The notes: generated by a model not told the origin, from the sequence alone. DNA of 64,000 bases from VAXT01 sp963698015 (GCA_963698015.1 OY969109.1:2728001-2792000); one strand, 5' to 3'; counted from the first letter of the stretch, positions 32,775-41,427 are shown. Program-made: numbers and translations.

Positions 32775-34651
32775 GCGGCGCGGGCGAGCTCGGGCTCCTC
32801 GAGGAGCGCCCGGAACGCCTCCGACTCGAGGAGCGACGTCCTGATCGCGGTCTCTCCGTCCAGGCCGAGCTCGGCGAAGATCAGCTGGGCGTCCGGCGTG
32901 CGCTCCGCGGCTTCGCGGCGCCACTCGTTGGCGAGCCAGTCGCGCAGGCTCTCGTACCGCTCGGGCGCGTCCAGCACACGGCGCACGACCAGCTGTGGCG
33001 CGATGGTGCCGTTCCACTGGTTCGCCTCGAGCCGGAAAACGACGTCGTAGCGGCCCATCTGCCGGAAGCGGTCGAGCTGCGCGCCGAGACCGAAGGCGAT
33101 CGCGCTCCCGGCATCGCGTCCGTGGTCGCGCACGCGGAAGCGCAGGTGCTTGCCGTCGCCGACCGCGGCCAGGTCGCCGAGCTCGCAGGACGGCAGGAGC
33201 AGCGTGACGCCCGGGTTCGCGAGCCCGAACGGGGCCAGCCTGCGGAGCTCCTCGCAGAGGTCGAGCGTGAGCTCCCGGCCGGTCACGACTGCGTCGACGA
33301 CCGTTCGCGGGCGCAGGTCGTCGTCGGTCAGGGCCGCGTCCGCGTGCGCCGCGAATGCCTCGGCGAACGCCTCGATCTCGCCCGGGTCGATGGACAGGCC
33401 GGCGGCGGCGCGATGCCCGCCGAACCGCTCGAGATGCTCCGAGCAGGCAGCGAGGCCGCCGTGCAGGTCGAACACTCCGGGCGAGCGGCCCGAGCCCTTC
33501 CAGTTCCCGTCGGCGCCCGCGATCAGCACCACCGGGCGGTGGAAGCGCTCGACGAGCCGCGACGCGACGATTCCGATCACGCCTTCGTGCCAGGCCTCGT
33601 CGGCGAGCACGTAGCCGCGGCGGGCCTGTTTCGCCTCCGGCCACTCGTCGATCTTCGCGAACGCCTCGCGCATGATCCGGTTCTCGACTCCCTGGCGCTC
33701 GCGGTTCAGCTCTTCGAGTTGGTGCGCCAGGCGGCCGGCCTCGTCCTTGTCCTCGGTGAGCAGGAGCTCGAGGGCGGCCCCCGGGCGGCAGAGGCGGCCC
33801 GATGCGTTGATGCGGGGGGCGAGCCGGAACCCGACCGCGCTCTCGTCGACCCGCGCCGGATCGACGCGCGCGACCTTCATCAGCGCCTGGAGCCCGGGCT
33901 TCTGCGTGCGTGCGAGAGAGCGGAGGCCGGCGAGCGCCAGCGCGCGGTTCTCGTCGACGAGCGGGACGACGTCGGAGATCGTCGCGAGTGCGACCAGGTC
34001 GAGGTGCCGGGTCAGCGCTTCGTGCCCCGGGCCGAGCAGCGCCTCGCCGAGCTTGTAGACGACGCCCGTGCCGCACAGCTCGGGGAACGGGTAGCCGGAG
34101 GGCCGCGTGGCGACGATGGGGCAGTCCGGGAGCGTCCCGCCCGGCCGGTGGTGGTCGGTGACGACGACCTCGAGCCCTCGCGCGCGCGCCTCCGCGATCT
34201 CCTCGACCGCGGTCACGCCGCAATCGACGGTGAGGACGAGCCCGCAGCCTTCGTCGGCGAGGCGCGCGAGGGTCTCGCGCTGGACGCCGTAGCCCTCCTC
34301 GAAGCGGCTCGGGAGGTGCCAGACGACGTCCGCGCCCAACTCGCGCAGGATCAGGACCGCGAGCGCGGTCGCACAGATGCCGTCCGCGTCGTAGTCGCCG
34401 TGGACGCAGATGCGCTTGCCGGCAGCGATCGCCGACTTGATCAAGGCGACGCCCGCGGCCATGTCGCCGAGCAGGAACGGATCGTGGCCGGGCAGCGCTC
34501 CTTCGAGGAACGCGCGCGCCTCGGCGGGATCCTCGTAGCCGCGCCGAACGAGCACGCGGGCGGTCGTCTCGCTGAGCCCGAGGGCGTCCGCGAGCGCGTT
34601 CGCAGCGTCGTGAGAGCACGGTTTGACCGACCAGTCCATGGGCCGAGCCAC
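32771..34651 (-). CDS. recJ: Single-stranded-DNA-specific exonuclease RecJ
   Basis: 626 residues. DHH-family motifs are in place: ICVHGDYDADGICATALAV near residue 86, LTVDCGVTAVEE near 142, VVVTDHHRPGGTLPDC near 165, and the DHHA1 motif GGHRAAAGLSIDPGEI near 430. RecJ degrades ssDNA 5' to 3' in recombination and mismatch repair. GTG 34651 gives MARPMDWSVK; ATG 34639 is also possible. It is not operonic with ruvCAB but lies within 3 kb of it. Confidence 0.93.
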   Translation of the reverse strand: MARPMDWSVKPCSHDAANALADALGLSETTARVLVRRGYEDPAEARAFLEGALPGHDPFLLGDMAAGVALIKSAIAAGKRICVHGDYDADGICATALAVLILRELGADVVWHLPSRFEEGYGVQRETLARLADEGCGLVLTVDCGVTAVEEIAEARARGLEVVVTDHHRPGGTLPDCPIVATRPSGYPFPELCGTGVVYKLGEALLGPGHEALTRHLDLVALATISDVVPLVDENRALALAGLRSLARTQKPGLQALMKVARVDPARVDESAVGFRLAPRINASGRLCRPGAALELLLTEDKDEAGRLAHQLEELNRERQGVENRIMREAFAKIDEWPEAKQARRGYVLADEAWHEGVIGIVASRLVERFHRPVVLIAGADGNWKGSGRSPGVFDLHGGLAACSEHLERFGGHRAAAGLSIDPGEIEAFAEAFAAHADAALTDDDLRPRTVVDAVVTGRELTLDLCEELRRLAPFGLANPGVTLLLPSCELGDLAAVGDGKHLRFRVRDHGRDAGSAIAFGLGAQLDRFRQMGRYDVVFRLEANQWNGTIAPQLVVRRVLDAPERYESLRDWLANEWRREAAERTPDAQLIFAELGLDGETAIRTSLLESEAFRALLEEPELARAA

Positions 34652-34692
34652 GGTACGGAGGCGGTCGGACGGCGACGTCTATCCTGAGAAAG

Positions 34693-35151
34693 GTGACCGT
34701 TGAAGCGAACTACTCGTCGGGCGAGGACTACATGGTCGAGTTCCTCGGGTACCGGTTCGCGTTCAACGCGGAGGACTTCGAGCAGCGCGTGACGGCGGCC
34801 GCGGTCAAGCTCGGGCTCGTGGAGGACAACGACCTCGACGAAGAGGAGACGGAGGATCTGGTCGAGCTCGCGGCGGACGGGATGATCGCCGAGCCGCGCA
34901 GCTCCCTCGGCCGCTACCTCGTCCGACACTGGGAGCAGTTGTCGCTGATTCGCGGCGAGTCGCTCGTCTACTGGCTGCGCAAGCTCGTCTTCCGCGGCGC
35001 CTGGCTCGACCATCGCGTGAAGGAAGGGCTGCTCGAGGTGGACTGGGACGACGAGGAAGCCGAGTTCGCCTATCGCGACCCCCGTGGCGACCGGGCCCTT
35101 CTCGAGCTCGCTCCCGTGCCGTCGTGGCACGAAGTCCAGTTCCGCCGCTAG
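34693..35151 (+). CDS. Hypothetical acidic protein, 152 residues
   Basis: GTG 34693. The protein is strongly acidic in the middle (LVEDNDLDEEETEDLVELAA) and ends in VPSWHEVQFRR. It contains SLGRYLVRHWEQLSLIRGES and VYWLRKLVFRGAWLDHRVKE, both probably helical. There is no signal or membrane segment. The start is 41 bp from the divergent recJ start. It looks like a real gene from length and composition, but the function is unknown. Confidence 0.6.
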   Translation: MTVEANYSSGEDYMVEFLGYRFAFNAEDFEQRVTAAAVKLGLVEDNDLDEEETEDLVELAADGMIAEPRSSLGRYLVRHWEQLSLIRGESLVYWLRKLVFRGAWLDHRVKEGLLEVDWDDEEAEFAYRDPRGDRALLELAPVPSWHEVQFRR

Positions 35152-35197
35152 GCGAATCTGCCCTCCCGGCAAGCCACGTCCGGTCCGGCGGGTCCGT

Positions 35198-35325
35198 GGG
35201 GTCAGACCCCGCTCCAAAAGCGTGGCGATTGCGGAATGGAAGGCACACAAACGCTCCACAACCCGTGGAGCTTCCAAGAGGTCGGCCGTCGCCTCCTTTA
35301 CGGGGTCTGACCCCGTTAAGGAGGC
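35198..35325. repeat. REP-like pair of inverted palindromes (GGGGTCAGACCCC / GGGGTCTGACCCC)
   Basis: GGGGTCAGACCCC (35198-35210) and its near-mirror GGGGTCTGACCCC (35302-35314) bracket a hairpin GCTCCAC..GTGGAGC (35253-35271). The right copy is extended by GCCTCCTT/AAGGAGGC arms (35291-35325). Such 'GGGGTCAGACCCC' palindromes are a known dispersed family moved by REP-associated tyrosine transposases. No transposase is adjacent, so this would be a non-autonomous copy. Confidence 0.6.
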
Positions 35326-35331
35326 GTTTCG

Positions 35332-35757
35332 ATGGAGATTTGCGTGCTACCCTCTCGCCAGGGGCAACTTTTGTCACAAGCAGCCGACGATCCGGCTGCG
35401 GCGATGCTGATGGAGGCTCGCGGCCTCCTCCTCAGGGGTTGGTCGAAGGGCGCTCAGGCGCGGGACATGCGTGGGCATGTCGTCAACGCGTGGAGCGACG
35501 ATGCGTCGTGCTGGTCACTGGTCGGGGCGCTCCTCGCGAGCTGGCACCGTCACGACGACAGGCTCGACGCAGACTTCATCGCCCACTCCGCCGAAGCGCG
35601 AGCGCTCGCCGACGCGACGCAGGTGCTCGCCCGCGCGACCGGCACGCTCGCGATCGACCTCTGGAACGACGCACCGGAACGAAATTGGGGCGACGTCATC
35701 GCCACGGTCGACCGCGCGCTGGTGCTGCTCGACCGCTCGCAGGCCGAAGCCGTCTAG
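35332..35757 (+). CDS. Hypothetical protein, DUF6197-like
   Basis: 141 residues (start ATG 35332 or 35404). The core ARGLLLRGWSKGAQARDMRG, then WSDDASCWSLVGALLASWHR and LAIDLWNDAPERNWGDVIAT, VDRALVLLDRSQ fits a small helical family found in actinomycetes, with the pattern 'GW.(Q/K)GA.A.D..G....' and 'W.D....T..DV...L..A'. No enzymatic motif is apparent. The stop overlaps the convergent ruvB stop. Its start lies just past the REP element. Confidence 0.55.
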   Translation: MEICVLPSRQGQLLSQAADDPAAAMLMEARGLLLRGWSKGAQARDMRGHVVNAWSDDASCWSLVGALLASWHRHDDRLDADFIAHSAEARALADATQVLARATGTLAIDLWNDAPERNWGDVIATVDRALVLLDRSQAEAV

Positions 35758-36764
35758 AAGAGCGCTTCCGCCTTCTTCGCAGCGCCGATGTGCTCGCGCC
35801 CGAGCTTCGTCACGATCCGCCCGCGCGGTGTGCGCTGGATGAACCCGAGCTGGAGCAAGTACGGCTCGTAAACGTCCTCGACCGTGTCCGGCTCCTCACC
35901 GAGGGCCACGGCCAGCGTGGACAGGCCCACCGGCCCTCCGTCGAAGCGCTCGACGATCGCGTTCAAAAGCGCCCGATCCGTGCGCTCGAGCCCGTGCCCG
36001 TCGACCTCGAGCAGCTCCAGCGCCTCGGCCGCCACGCTCGTGGTGACCACGCCCTGGTGCCGCACCTCCGCGACGTCGCGCACGCGTCGGAGAATCCGGT
36101 TCGCCACGCGAGGCGTGCCCCGCGAGCGCGAGGCGATCTCGTCCGCCGCCTCGCCCTCGATCTCGACCCCGAGGATCCCGGCCGAGCGCCGCACGATCAC
36201 GCCCAGCTCCGCCGGCTCGTAGTACTCGAGCCGGAACGTCATCCCGAAGCGGTCCCGCAACGGCGTCGTGAGCAGCCCCGTGCGCGTGGTCGCGCCGACG
36301 AGCGTGAAGGGGGGCACCTCGAGCGTGAGTGTGCGCGCCGCGTGCCCCTGCCCGACGACGATGTCGAGCCGGAAGTCCTCGAGCGCCGGGTACAGCACTT
36401 CCTCGACGGCGCTCGAGAGCCGGTGGATCTCGTCGATGAACAGGACGTCGCGCGGCTCGAGGGCGGTCAGGATCGAGGCCATGTCGCCCTTCCGCTCCAG
36501 CGCCGGCCCCGCGACGCAGCGGATGCCGACGCCGAGCTCCTCGCGGACGATGTACGCGAGGCTCGTCTTGCCGAGCCCGGGCGGCCCGACCAGCAACACG
36601 TGATCCAGCGGCTCCGCCCGCGCACGCGCTGCCTGGAGCGCGATGTCGAGCTGCTCCTTGACCCGGTCCTGCCCGACGAAATCGTCGAGGTCGCGAGGCC
36701 GCAGCGAGCGCTCGAGCTCGTCTTCCTCGGGCCGGGGAGCCGGAGCGAGGAACTGCTCGGTCAT
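35754..36764 (-). CDS. ruvB: Holliday junction branch-migration ATPase RuvB
   Basis: 336 residues. It starts MTEQFLAPAPRPEEDELERS and has LRPRDLDDFVGQDRVKEQL, Walker A LLVGPPGLGKTSLAYIV, Walker B VLFIDEIHRLSSAVEEVLY, sensor TLVGATTRTGLLTTPLRDRF and the winged helix YEPYLLQLGFIQRTPRGRI. RuvB hexamers drive branch migration with RuvA. The ATG overlaps the ruvA stop (ATGA). Complete and standard length. Confidence 0.97.
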   Translation of the reverse strand: MTEQFLAPAPRPEEDELERSLRPRDLDDFVGQDRVKEQLDIALQAARARAEPLDHVLLVGPPGLGKTSLAYIVREELGVGIRCVAGPALERKGDMASILTALEPRDVLFIDEIHRLSSAVEEVLYPALEDFRLDIVVGQGHAARTLTLEVPPFTLVGATTRTGLLTTPLRDRFGMTFRLEYYEPAELGVIVRRSAGILGVEIEGEAADEIASRSRGTPRVANRILRRVRDVAEVRHQGVVTTSVAAEALELLEVDGHGLERTDRALLNAIVERFDGGPVGLSTLAVALGEEPDTVEDVYEPYLLQLGFIQRTPRGRIVTKLGREHIGAAKKAEALF

Positions 36765-37315
36765 GCCGCCTTCAGCGCCTGGCGCACCCGCTCCTCGGGC
36801 GGAGCCTCGGGATCGGTCCCGGCGAGCGCGCGTTCCGCCTCGACCGCCGAGTAGCCGAGCTCGACGAGAGCGTCACGCGCGACGAGGTCCGGCGCGCCCT
36901 CGGGCACGACCTGCTCGAGCCCCATCTTCTCCTTCAGCTCGAGGACGACGCGCTCCGCGGTCTTCTTCCCCACTCCCGGGATGGCCAGGAAGCGGGTGGT
37001 GTCGCCGAGCACGATCGAGCGCCGCAGCTCAGCCGGCGACGAGCCCGAGACGATGAGCAGCGCGACCTTCGGGCCGACTCCCGAGACGGACAGCAGCTGC
37101 TCGAAGAGCTGGCGCTCGGCGGGCTCCGCGAACCCGTACAGCTGGAGCACGTCCTCACGCACGTGCAGGTACGTGTCGAACGAAACCTCGCGGCCTTCCT
37201 TCGCCTTGCGGCCCGCGCGCTCCGAGACGCGCAGGAGATACCCGACGCCGTTGACGTCGAGCACGAGCCCGTCCGCGGTCCGCGCGACGGGGATTCCTCT
37301 CAGGCGGGCGATCAC
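36761..37315 (-). CDS. ruvA: Holliday junction DNA-binding protein RuvA
   Basis: 184 residues from GTG 37315 (VIARLRGIPVARTADGLVLD). The OB domain is followed by helix-hairpin-helix motifs LLSVSGVGPKVALLIVSG and FLAIPGVGKKTAERVVLEL, and a C-terminal domain III (ARDALVELGYSAVEAERAL) that contacts RuvB. The start overlaps the ruvC stop (GTGA). The open frame extends upstream into ruvC, but only the GTG gives the standard N-terminus. Confidence 0.96.
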   Translation of the reverse strand: MIARLRGIPVARTADGLVLDVNGVGYLLRVSERAGRKAKEGREVSFDTYLHVREDVLQLYGFAEPAERQLFEQLLSVSGVGPKVALLIVSGSSPAELRRSIVLGDTTRFLAIPGVGKKTAERVVLELKEKMGLEQVVPEGAPDLVARDALVELGYSAVEAERALAGTDPEAPPEERVRQALKAA

Positions 37316-37803
37316 GCGGAGACTGCCTTCAGCAACGGCGGCGCCAGCGCGTGGCAGATCCCGACGGCGAGGGCGTCGGCGGCATGGCTCGGCTCCGGCG
37401 GAGCGTCGAGCCGGAGGATCGCCTGCACCATGCGCTGCACCTGGGCCTTCTCGGCGCGCCCGTAGCCGCACACGGCCTGCTTGACGCGGGTCGGCGAGTA
37501 CTCAGCGCACTCCAACCCGGCGAGCGCGGAGGCGACGAGCACGGCGCCGCGGGCCTGTCCGACGGAGAGCGCGGTGCGGGCGTCGACGCCGACGAACGAC
37601 TCCTCGAGCGCGACGGCATCGGGCGCCGCCTGGTCGATGAGCGTCGTGACCGCGTCGAAAATCGTCTTCAGGCGCGCCTCGGGACGGTCGGACGCGGGGG
37701 TCTTCCACCACCCGTAGTCGATGGCCCGCACCCGCCCGCCTTTTTCTTGGACGATGCCGTACCCGCATGCAGCCGTGCCCGGATCGATGCCGAGAACTTT
37801 CAC
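37312..37803 (-). CDS. ruvC: Holliday junction resolvase RuvC
   Basis: 163 residues. Catalytic acidic residues are in their usual places: VLGIDPGTAACGYGIV (Asp7), AVALEESFVG (Glu), and HAADALAVGICHAL near the C-terminus (Asp pair region). It cleaves Holliday junctions symmetrically. It is the first gene of the ruvCAB operon, transcribed away from the cupredoxin gene at 37905. Confidence 0.96.
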   Translation of the reverse strand: MKVLGIDPGTAACGYGIVQEKGGRVRAIDYGWWKTPASDRPEARLKTIFDAVTTLIDQAAPDAVALEESFVGVDARTALSVGQARGAVLVASALAGLECAEYSPTRVKQAVCGYGRAEKAQVQRMVQAILRLDAPPEPSHAADALAVGICHALAPPLLKAVSA

Positions 37804-37904
37804 GGGTCGAGGTTAGGCGCGAGACCGGACGTTCCTGCCTTGAAAACCGGAAATCCCCCTTTCGCGTAGTGGACCAATGAACTAGGCTCGTCGTCGGGGA
37901 GTTC

Positions 37905-39146
37905 GTGAGGGTTCGTCACCTAGCCGCATTGACGCTTGCCGTAGCGGTTTGCGCGCTGGTCGGAGGCACGTCCGCGACCAGGAGCGCGCCCGCTGGGCCG
38001 CCGCCGCCGAACTGCGATGCGAATGCGATCGAGGTCGCAATCTCGAACTTCGCGTACGACCCGGACACACTGACGATCCCTGTCGGAACCACAGTCTGCT
38101 GGGTCAACCAGGATCCGACTCCGCACACGGTCACGTCCGACGCGGAAGGGGTCTTCGACTCGGGCTCACTCCAGCAGGGCCAGACCTTCGAGTACACGTT
38201 TGATTCGGCCGGCAGCTTCCCGTATCACTGTCAACCGCACTCATGGATGATCGCGACGCTCACCGTTGGGCCGCCTCCGCCACCACCACCACCGCCTCCG
38301 CCTCCGCCCCCGCCGCCTCCGCCACCACCACCGAGCTGTCCGACCGGCGCGACGCTCGTCGACGTGGGCGACTACTTCTTCAACCAGCAAAACATCACTG
38401 TGTCCCAGGGAACGACCGTCTGCTGGACGAATCGAGGCCAGATCGACCACACCGTGACCGCAGACGACGGCGCGTTCAGCTCAGACAACATGGCTCCAAA
38501 CGCCACGTTCACGTTCGTCTTCAACACGCCGGGGACGCACACTTATAAGTGCCTCTACCACTCCCAGATGACCGGCTCGGTGACGGTCACCGGCACGCCT
38601 CCGCCTCCTCCCCCGCCTCCTCCGCCTCTCCCCGGGTTGGTCGCAACCGTCGGCACCAACGACGGCCAGAACATCACGCTGACGATGAACGGCACCCGCG
38701 TGACGCATCTCGCGGCTGGGACCTACGAGATCCAGGTCCACGACAACTCGGCGTTCCACAACTTCCACCTGACCGGCCCGGGCGTCGACCAGTCGACCGA
38801 GGTCGACACCAGGGGCACGGTGACGTGGACGGTCACGCTCACGGACGGGGTCTACAAGTTCGTCTGCGACCCGCACGCGAGCTTCATGAAAGGGAGCTTC
38901 ACCGTCGGCACGGCGCAACCGCCTCCTCCGCCACCCCCGCCGAAGTGCAAGGTGCCGAAGGTCGTCGGCAAGAAGCTGCCCACGGCCAGACGGATGATCA
39001 CGCGTGCCCGCTGCCGGGTCGGACGCGTGCGCCGCGCCAGGTCGAGGAAGCCGCTCGGCCGCGTCGTCGGGCAGTCCCCGCGCTGGGGCGTATCGCGAGC
39101 CAGGGGCGCGCGCGTCAACCTGGTCGTCAGCCGCGGCAAGCGGTAG
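37905..39146 (+). CDS. Secreted protein with three cupredoxin domains, poly-Pro linkers and a C-terminal PASTA-like domain
   Basis: 413 residues, GTG start. A signal peptide (LAALTLAVAVCALVGGTSA) is followed by cupredoxin 1 (VEVAISNFAYDPDTLTIPVG-type, PHTV, then YHCQPHSWM), a run of about 20 prolines, cupredoxin 2 (VGDYFFNQQNITVSQGTTVC, DHTV, YKCLYHSQM), a second proline run, and cupredoxin-like 3 (FHNFHLTGPG, FVCDPHASFMKG). Each has a His...Cys..His...Met set for type 1 copper. After a third proline run comes KCKVPKVVGKKLPTARRM to NLVVSRGKR, a PASTA-like module also found at the end of the 47463 gene. It is probably a wall-associated electron carrier or copper store. Confidence 0.85.
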   Translation: MRVRHLAALTLAVAVCALVGGTSATRSAPAGPPPPNCDANAIEVAISNFAYDPDTLTIPVGTTVCWVNQDPTPHTVTSDAEGVFDSGSLQQGQTFEYTFDSAGSFPYHCQPHSWMIATLTVGPPPPPPPPPPPPPPPPPPPPPSCPTGATLVDVGDYFFNQQNITVSQGTTVCWTNRGQIDHTVTADDGAFSSDNMAPNATFTFVFNTPGTHTYKCLYHSQMTGSVTVTGTPPPPPPPPPPLPGLVATVGTNDGQNITLTMNGTRVTHLAAGTYEIQVHDNSAFHNFHLTGPGVDQSTEVDTRGTVTWTVTLTDGVYKFVCDPHASFMKGSFTVGTAQPPPPPPPPKCKVPKVVGKKLPTARRMITRARCRVGRVRRARSRKPLGRVVGQSPRWGVSRARGARVNLVVSRGKR

Positions 39147-39175
39147 CTGCCACCTGGGCTAGCCTCTAGGGCTGT

Positions 39176-40072
39176 ATGCGGCGCTTTTCAGTTGTTTTCG
39201 GCTTGCTCGCGGGGCTCCTGGCCCTCGCCGTCGGCACGCAGCTCGCGGGCGCGCAGTCGGTGGAGCGGATCCGCATCTCCGACCCCGCGCGGCAGGCGCA
39301 CCAGCTTCCGCCGGGCCTCCTCGTCGAGCTTGCGTCCCCGGCCAGCTACAACCGCCAGTCATCGTCCGGGAACGCCGGCCGCTGGCTCGGCCCCCGCTTC
39401 GAGCAGGTCGGCCATCCCGAGAACGCGGGCTTTGCGTCCCTCGACTGGTCGGTCAGCTTCGACCAGCGCCAGGGCGACGCCGAGGCCGTGGCGAAGGCCA
39501 ACGTCCAGCACACGGACTGGATGCGCGACCAGCAGGGAGGCATCTCGGTCCCGCACGCCGTCGGCACGAAGGCCGTCGGGACGGTCCTCGGCTTCTACGT
39601 GATGATGCGGCCGCGGACGACCGGGGATGCGCGCTTCGAGGGCGTGATCGCGTTTCCGCTGGACACGAACCTGCAGGCGGTGATCCGCTTCGAGGCGCTC
39701 GATCCGCCCGACGACTCGTACATCGTCAACGGCTCGAGCGTGGGCTCGAGCTGGAACCGGGGCCAGGTGCTCGTCGCGCTCGGGAGCGTCGAGCTCCAGG
39801 GGAACCTGCCGCCGAAGATCGTGGCCGCGCGCTCGTTCGAGCGGGGCCGCAGGGTGCGGGGCAAGGTCGTCGACCGGTTCCTGGACGCGGTGCTCGGCGC
39901 GCGGGTCTCGCTGGAGAGGAGCTCGGGGGGCCGCTGGACGAAGGTCTCCGCAGGGAAGACGAACCAGCGCGGCTTCTACTCGCTGCGGGCGAGGCGCCGC
40001 GGGACGTACCGCGTGTCCGTCCGGATGGCCGGCTTCACAGCGACGAGCCGCACAATCCGCGCCGGCAGATAG
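39176..40072 (+). CDS. Secreted hypothetical protein with C-terminal Ig-like (carboxypeptidase regulatory) domain
   Basis: 298 residues. A signal peptide (FGLLAGLLALAVGTQLAGA) is followed by a region of unknown fold (GRWLGPRFEQVGHPENAGFA, TDWMRDQQGGISVPHAVGTK, ARFEGVIAFPLDTNLQAVIR). The last 80 residues (VRGKVVDRFLDAVLGARVSL, TNQRGFYSLRARRRGTYRVS) match the prealbumin-like CarboxypepD regulatory fold often used as a surface module. It follows the cupredoxin gene by 29 bp and may share its transcript. Confidence 0.7.
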   Translation: MRRFSVVFGLLAGLLALAVGTQLAGAQSVERIRISDPARQAHQLPPGLLVELASPASYNRQSSSGNAGRWLGPRFEQVGHPENAGFASLDWSVSFDQRQGDAEAVAKANVQHTDWMRDQQGGISVPHAVGTKAVGTVLGFYVMMRPRTTGDARFEGVIAFPLDTNLQAVIRFEALDPPDDSYIVNGSSVGSSWNRGQVLVALGSVELQGNLPPKIVAARSFERGRRVRGKVVDRFLDAVLGARVSLERSSGGRWTKVSAGKTNQRGFYSLRARRRGTYRVSVRMAGFTATSRTIRAGR

Positions 40073-40079
40073 GAACCAA

Positions 40080-40128
40080 GTAACACTGTGTTACAAGGCG
40101 GTTCGGGTCCCTAGTAACAGTCTGTTAC
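40080..40128. repeat. Two related 15-bp palindromes between convergent genes
   Basis: GTAACACTGTGTTAC (40080-40094) and GTAACAGTCTGTTAC (40114-40128), both followed by AAGG, 34 bp apart. Each is a perfect odd palindrome with a central T. They sit between the 3' ends of the secreted protein and yebC. They could be a bidirectional terminator pair, a protein-binding site, or a small repeat family; there is no poly-T tail. Confidence 0.55.
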
Positions 40129-40133
40129 AAGGA

Positions 40134-40886
40134 TCAGCCGGCGACGGCTTCCAGGACTCGTTCCGGGATGTCGAAGTTCGAGTAGACGGCCTGGACGTCG
40201 TCGTTCTCTTCCAGCTCGTCCATCAGGCGCACGACCTTTCTGGCCATGGCCTCGTCCTCGATCTCGACCGAGGTCTTCGGGACCATCGTCGACTCGGCGG
40301 ACTCGATCGAGAAGCCCGCTTCCTCGAGGCCCGCACGCACGGCGTGCAGCGCCTCGGGCGCCGTCGTGACCCGGAACGACGACTCCTCCTGCTCGATGTC
40401 CTCGGCGCCTGCGTCGGCGGCAGTCAGCATCAGCTCGTCCTCGTCCGCAGAGCCGTCGACGAGGATCACGCCCTTGCGCTCGAAGAGCCACGCGACGGAG
40501 CCGGACTCACCGAGGTTCCCGTCGTTCTTCGTGAACGCGGAGCGCACGTCGGCCGCGGTGCGGTTGCGGTTGTCCGTGAGCGCCTCGAGGAAGAGCGCGA
40601 CTCCTCCGGGGCCGTAGCCCTCGTAGGTCACGGTCTCGTAGGCGGCCGCGTCGGCTCCCGTGCCCGCGCCCTTGGCGATCGCGCGGTCGATGTTGTCCTT
40701 CGGCATCGAGGCCTCGCGCGCCTTCTCGATCGCGTTCTGGAGCGCGATGTTCCCGGCCGGATCGGGCCCTCCGTCCCGCGCCGCGACGATGATCGCGCGC
40801 GTCAGCTTGGAGAAGAGCTGGCCGCGTTTGGCGTCGGTCGCCCCCTTCTTCCGCTTGATCGACGCCCACTTGCTATGTCCGGACAA
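40134..40886 (-). CDS. yebC: YebC/PmpR-family regulator or translation factor
   Basis: 250 residues starting at TTG 40886 (SGHSKWASIKRKKGATDAKR). Family motifs follow: FSKLTRAIIVAARDGGPDPA, NIDRAIAKGAGTGADAAAYE, YEGYGPGGVALFLEALTDNR and NRTAADVRSAFTKNDGNLGE. YebC was first taken as a DNA-binding regulator; recent work on relatives points to a role in resolving ribosome stalling at proline runs. That is notable here because the window encodes proteins with long poly-Pro stretches. It overlaps the end of pdxT by 14 bp. Confidence 0.94.
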   Translation of the reverse strand: MSGHSKWASIKRKKGATDAKRGQLFSKLTRAIIVAARDGGPDPAGNIALQNAIEKAREASMPKDNIDRAIAKGAGTGADAAAYETVTYEGYGPGGVALFLEALTDNRNRTAADVRSAFTKNDGNLGESGSVAWLFERKGVILVDGSADEDELMLTAADAGAEDIEQEESSFRVTTAPEALHAVRAGLEEAGFSIESAESTMVPKTSVEIEDEAMARKVVRLMDELEENDDVQAVYSNFDIPERVLEAVAG

Positions 40887-41427
40887 GGCTCGCCTCCCTG
40901 ACTGAGTCGAGGAAGAGCTCGTGGACGCGCGTGTCGTCGGTGAGCTCGGGGTGGAAGGTAGCGACCAGGAAGCGGCCCTGCCTGAGGAGCACCGGCTCCC
41001 CGTTGAGCGCGGCCAGCACCTCGACGTCCTTACCGGCGGAGGTCAGGCGCGGCGCGCGGATGAAGACGCCGCGCAGGGGCCTGTCCTCTCCAGCCAGGTC
41101 GAGGTCGGCCTCGAAGCTGTACACCTGCGGGCCGTACGCGTTGCGTGCGACCTCGACGTCGACGAGCCCGAGGTGATCGCGGTCGAGCACGATCAGGCCT
41201 GCGCAGGTGCCGAGCACCGGCTGCTGGAAGCCGCGGATCGCATCCTCCAGCCCGTAGAGCCGCATCAGGCGCATGAAGGTCGTCGACTCGCCGCCTGGAA
41301 CGACGAGCCCGTCGAGCCCGTCGAGCTGCTCGGGCTTGCGCACCTCGACCGGCTCCGCGCCCAGCCGCCGAAGCATGGCCGCGTGCTCGCGGAAGTTCCC
41401 CTGCAGAGCGAGGACGCCGATCGTCAT
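40873..41427 (-). CDS. pdxT: Pyridoxal 5'-phosphate synthase glutaminase subunit PdxT
   Basis: 184 residues from ATG 41427 (MTIGVLALQGNFREHAAMLR). Class I-type glutaminase motifs: VVPGGESTTFMRLMRLYG, the nucleophile elbow VLGTCAGLIVLD (Cys near 79) and the His-x-Glu pair VATFHPELTDD near the end. It supplies ammonia to PdxS for vitamin B6 synthesis. pdxS lies 200 bp upstream on the same strand, separated by a palindromic repeat. Confidence 0.95.
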   Translation of the reverse strand: MTIGVLALQGNFREHAAMLRRLGAEPVEVRKPEQLDGLDGLVVPGGESTTFMRLMRLYGLEDAIRGFQQPVLGTCAGLIVLDRDHLGLVDVEVARNAYGPQVYSFEADLDLAGEDRPLRGVFIRAPRLTSAGKDVEVLAALNGEPVLLRQGRFLVATFHPELTDDTRVHELFLDSVREASLVRT

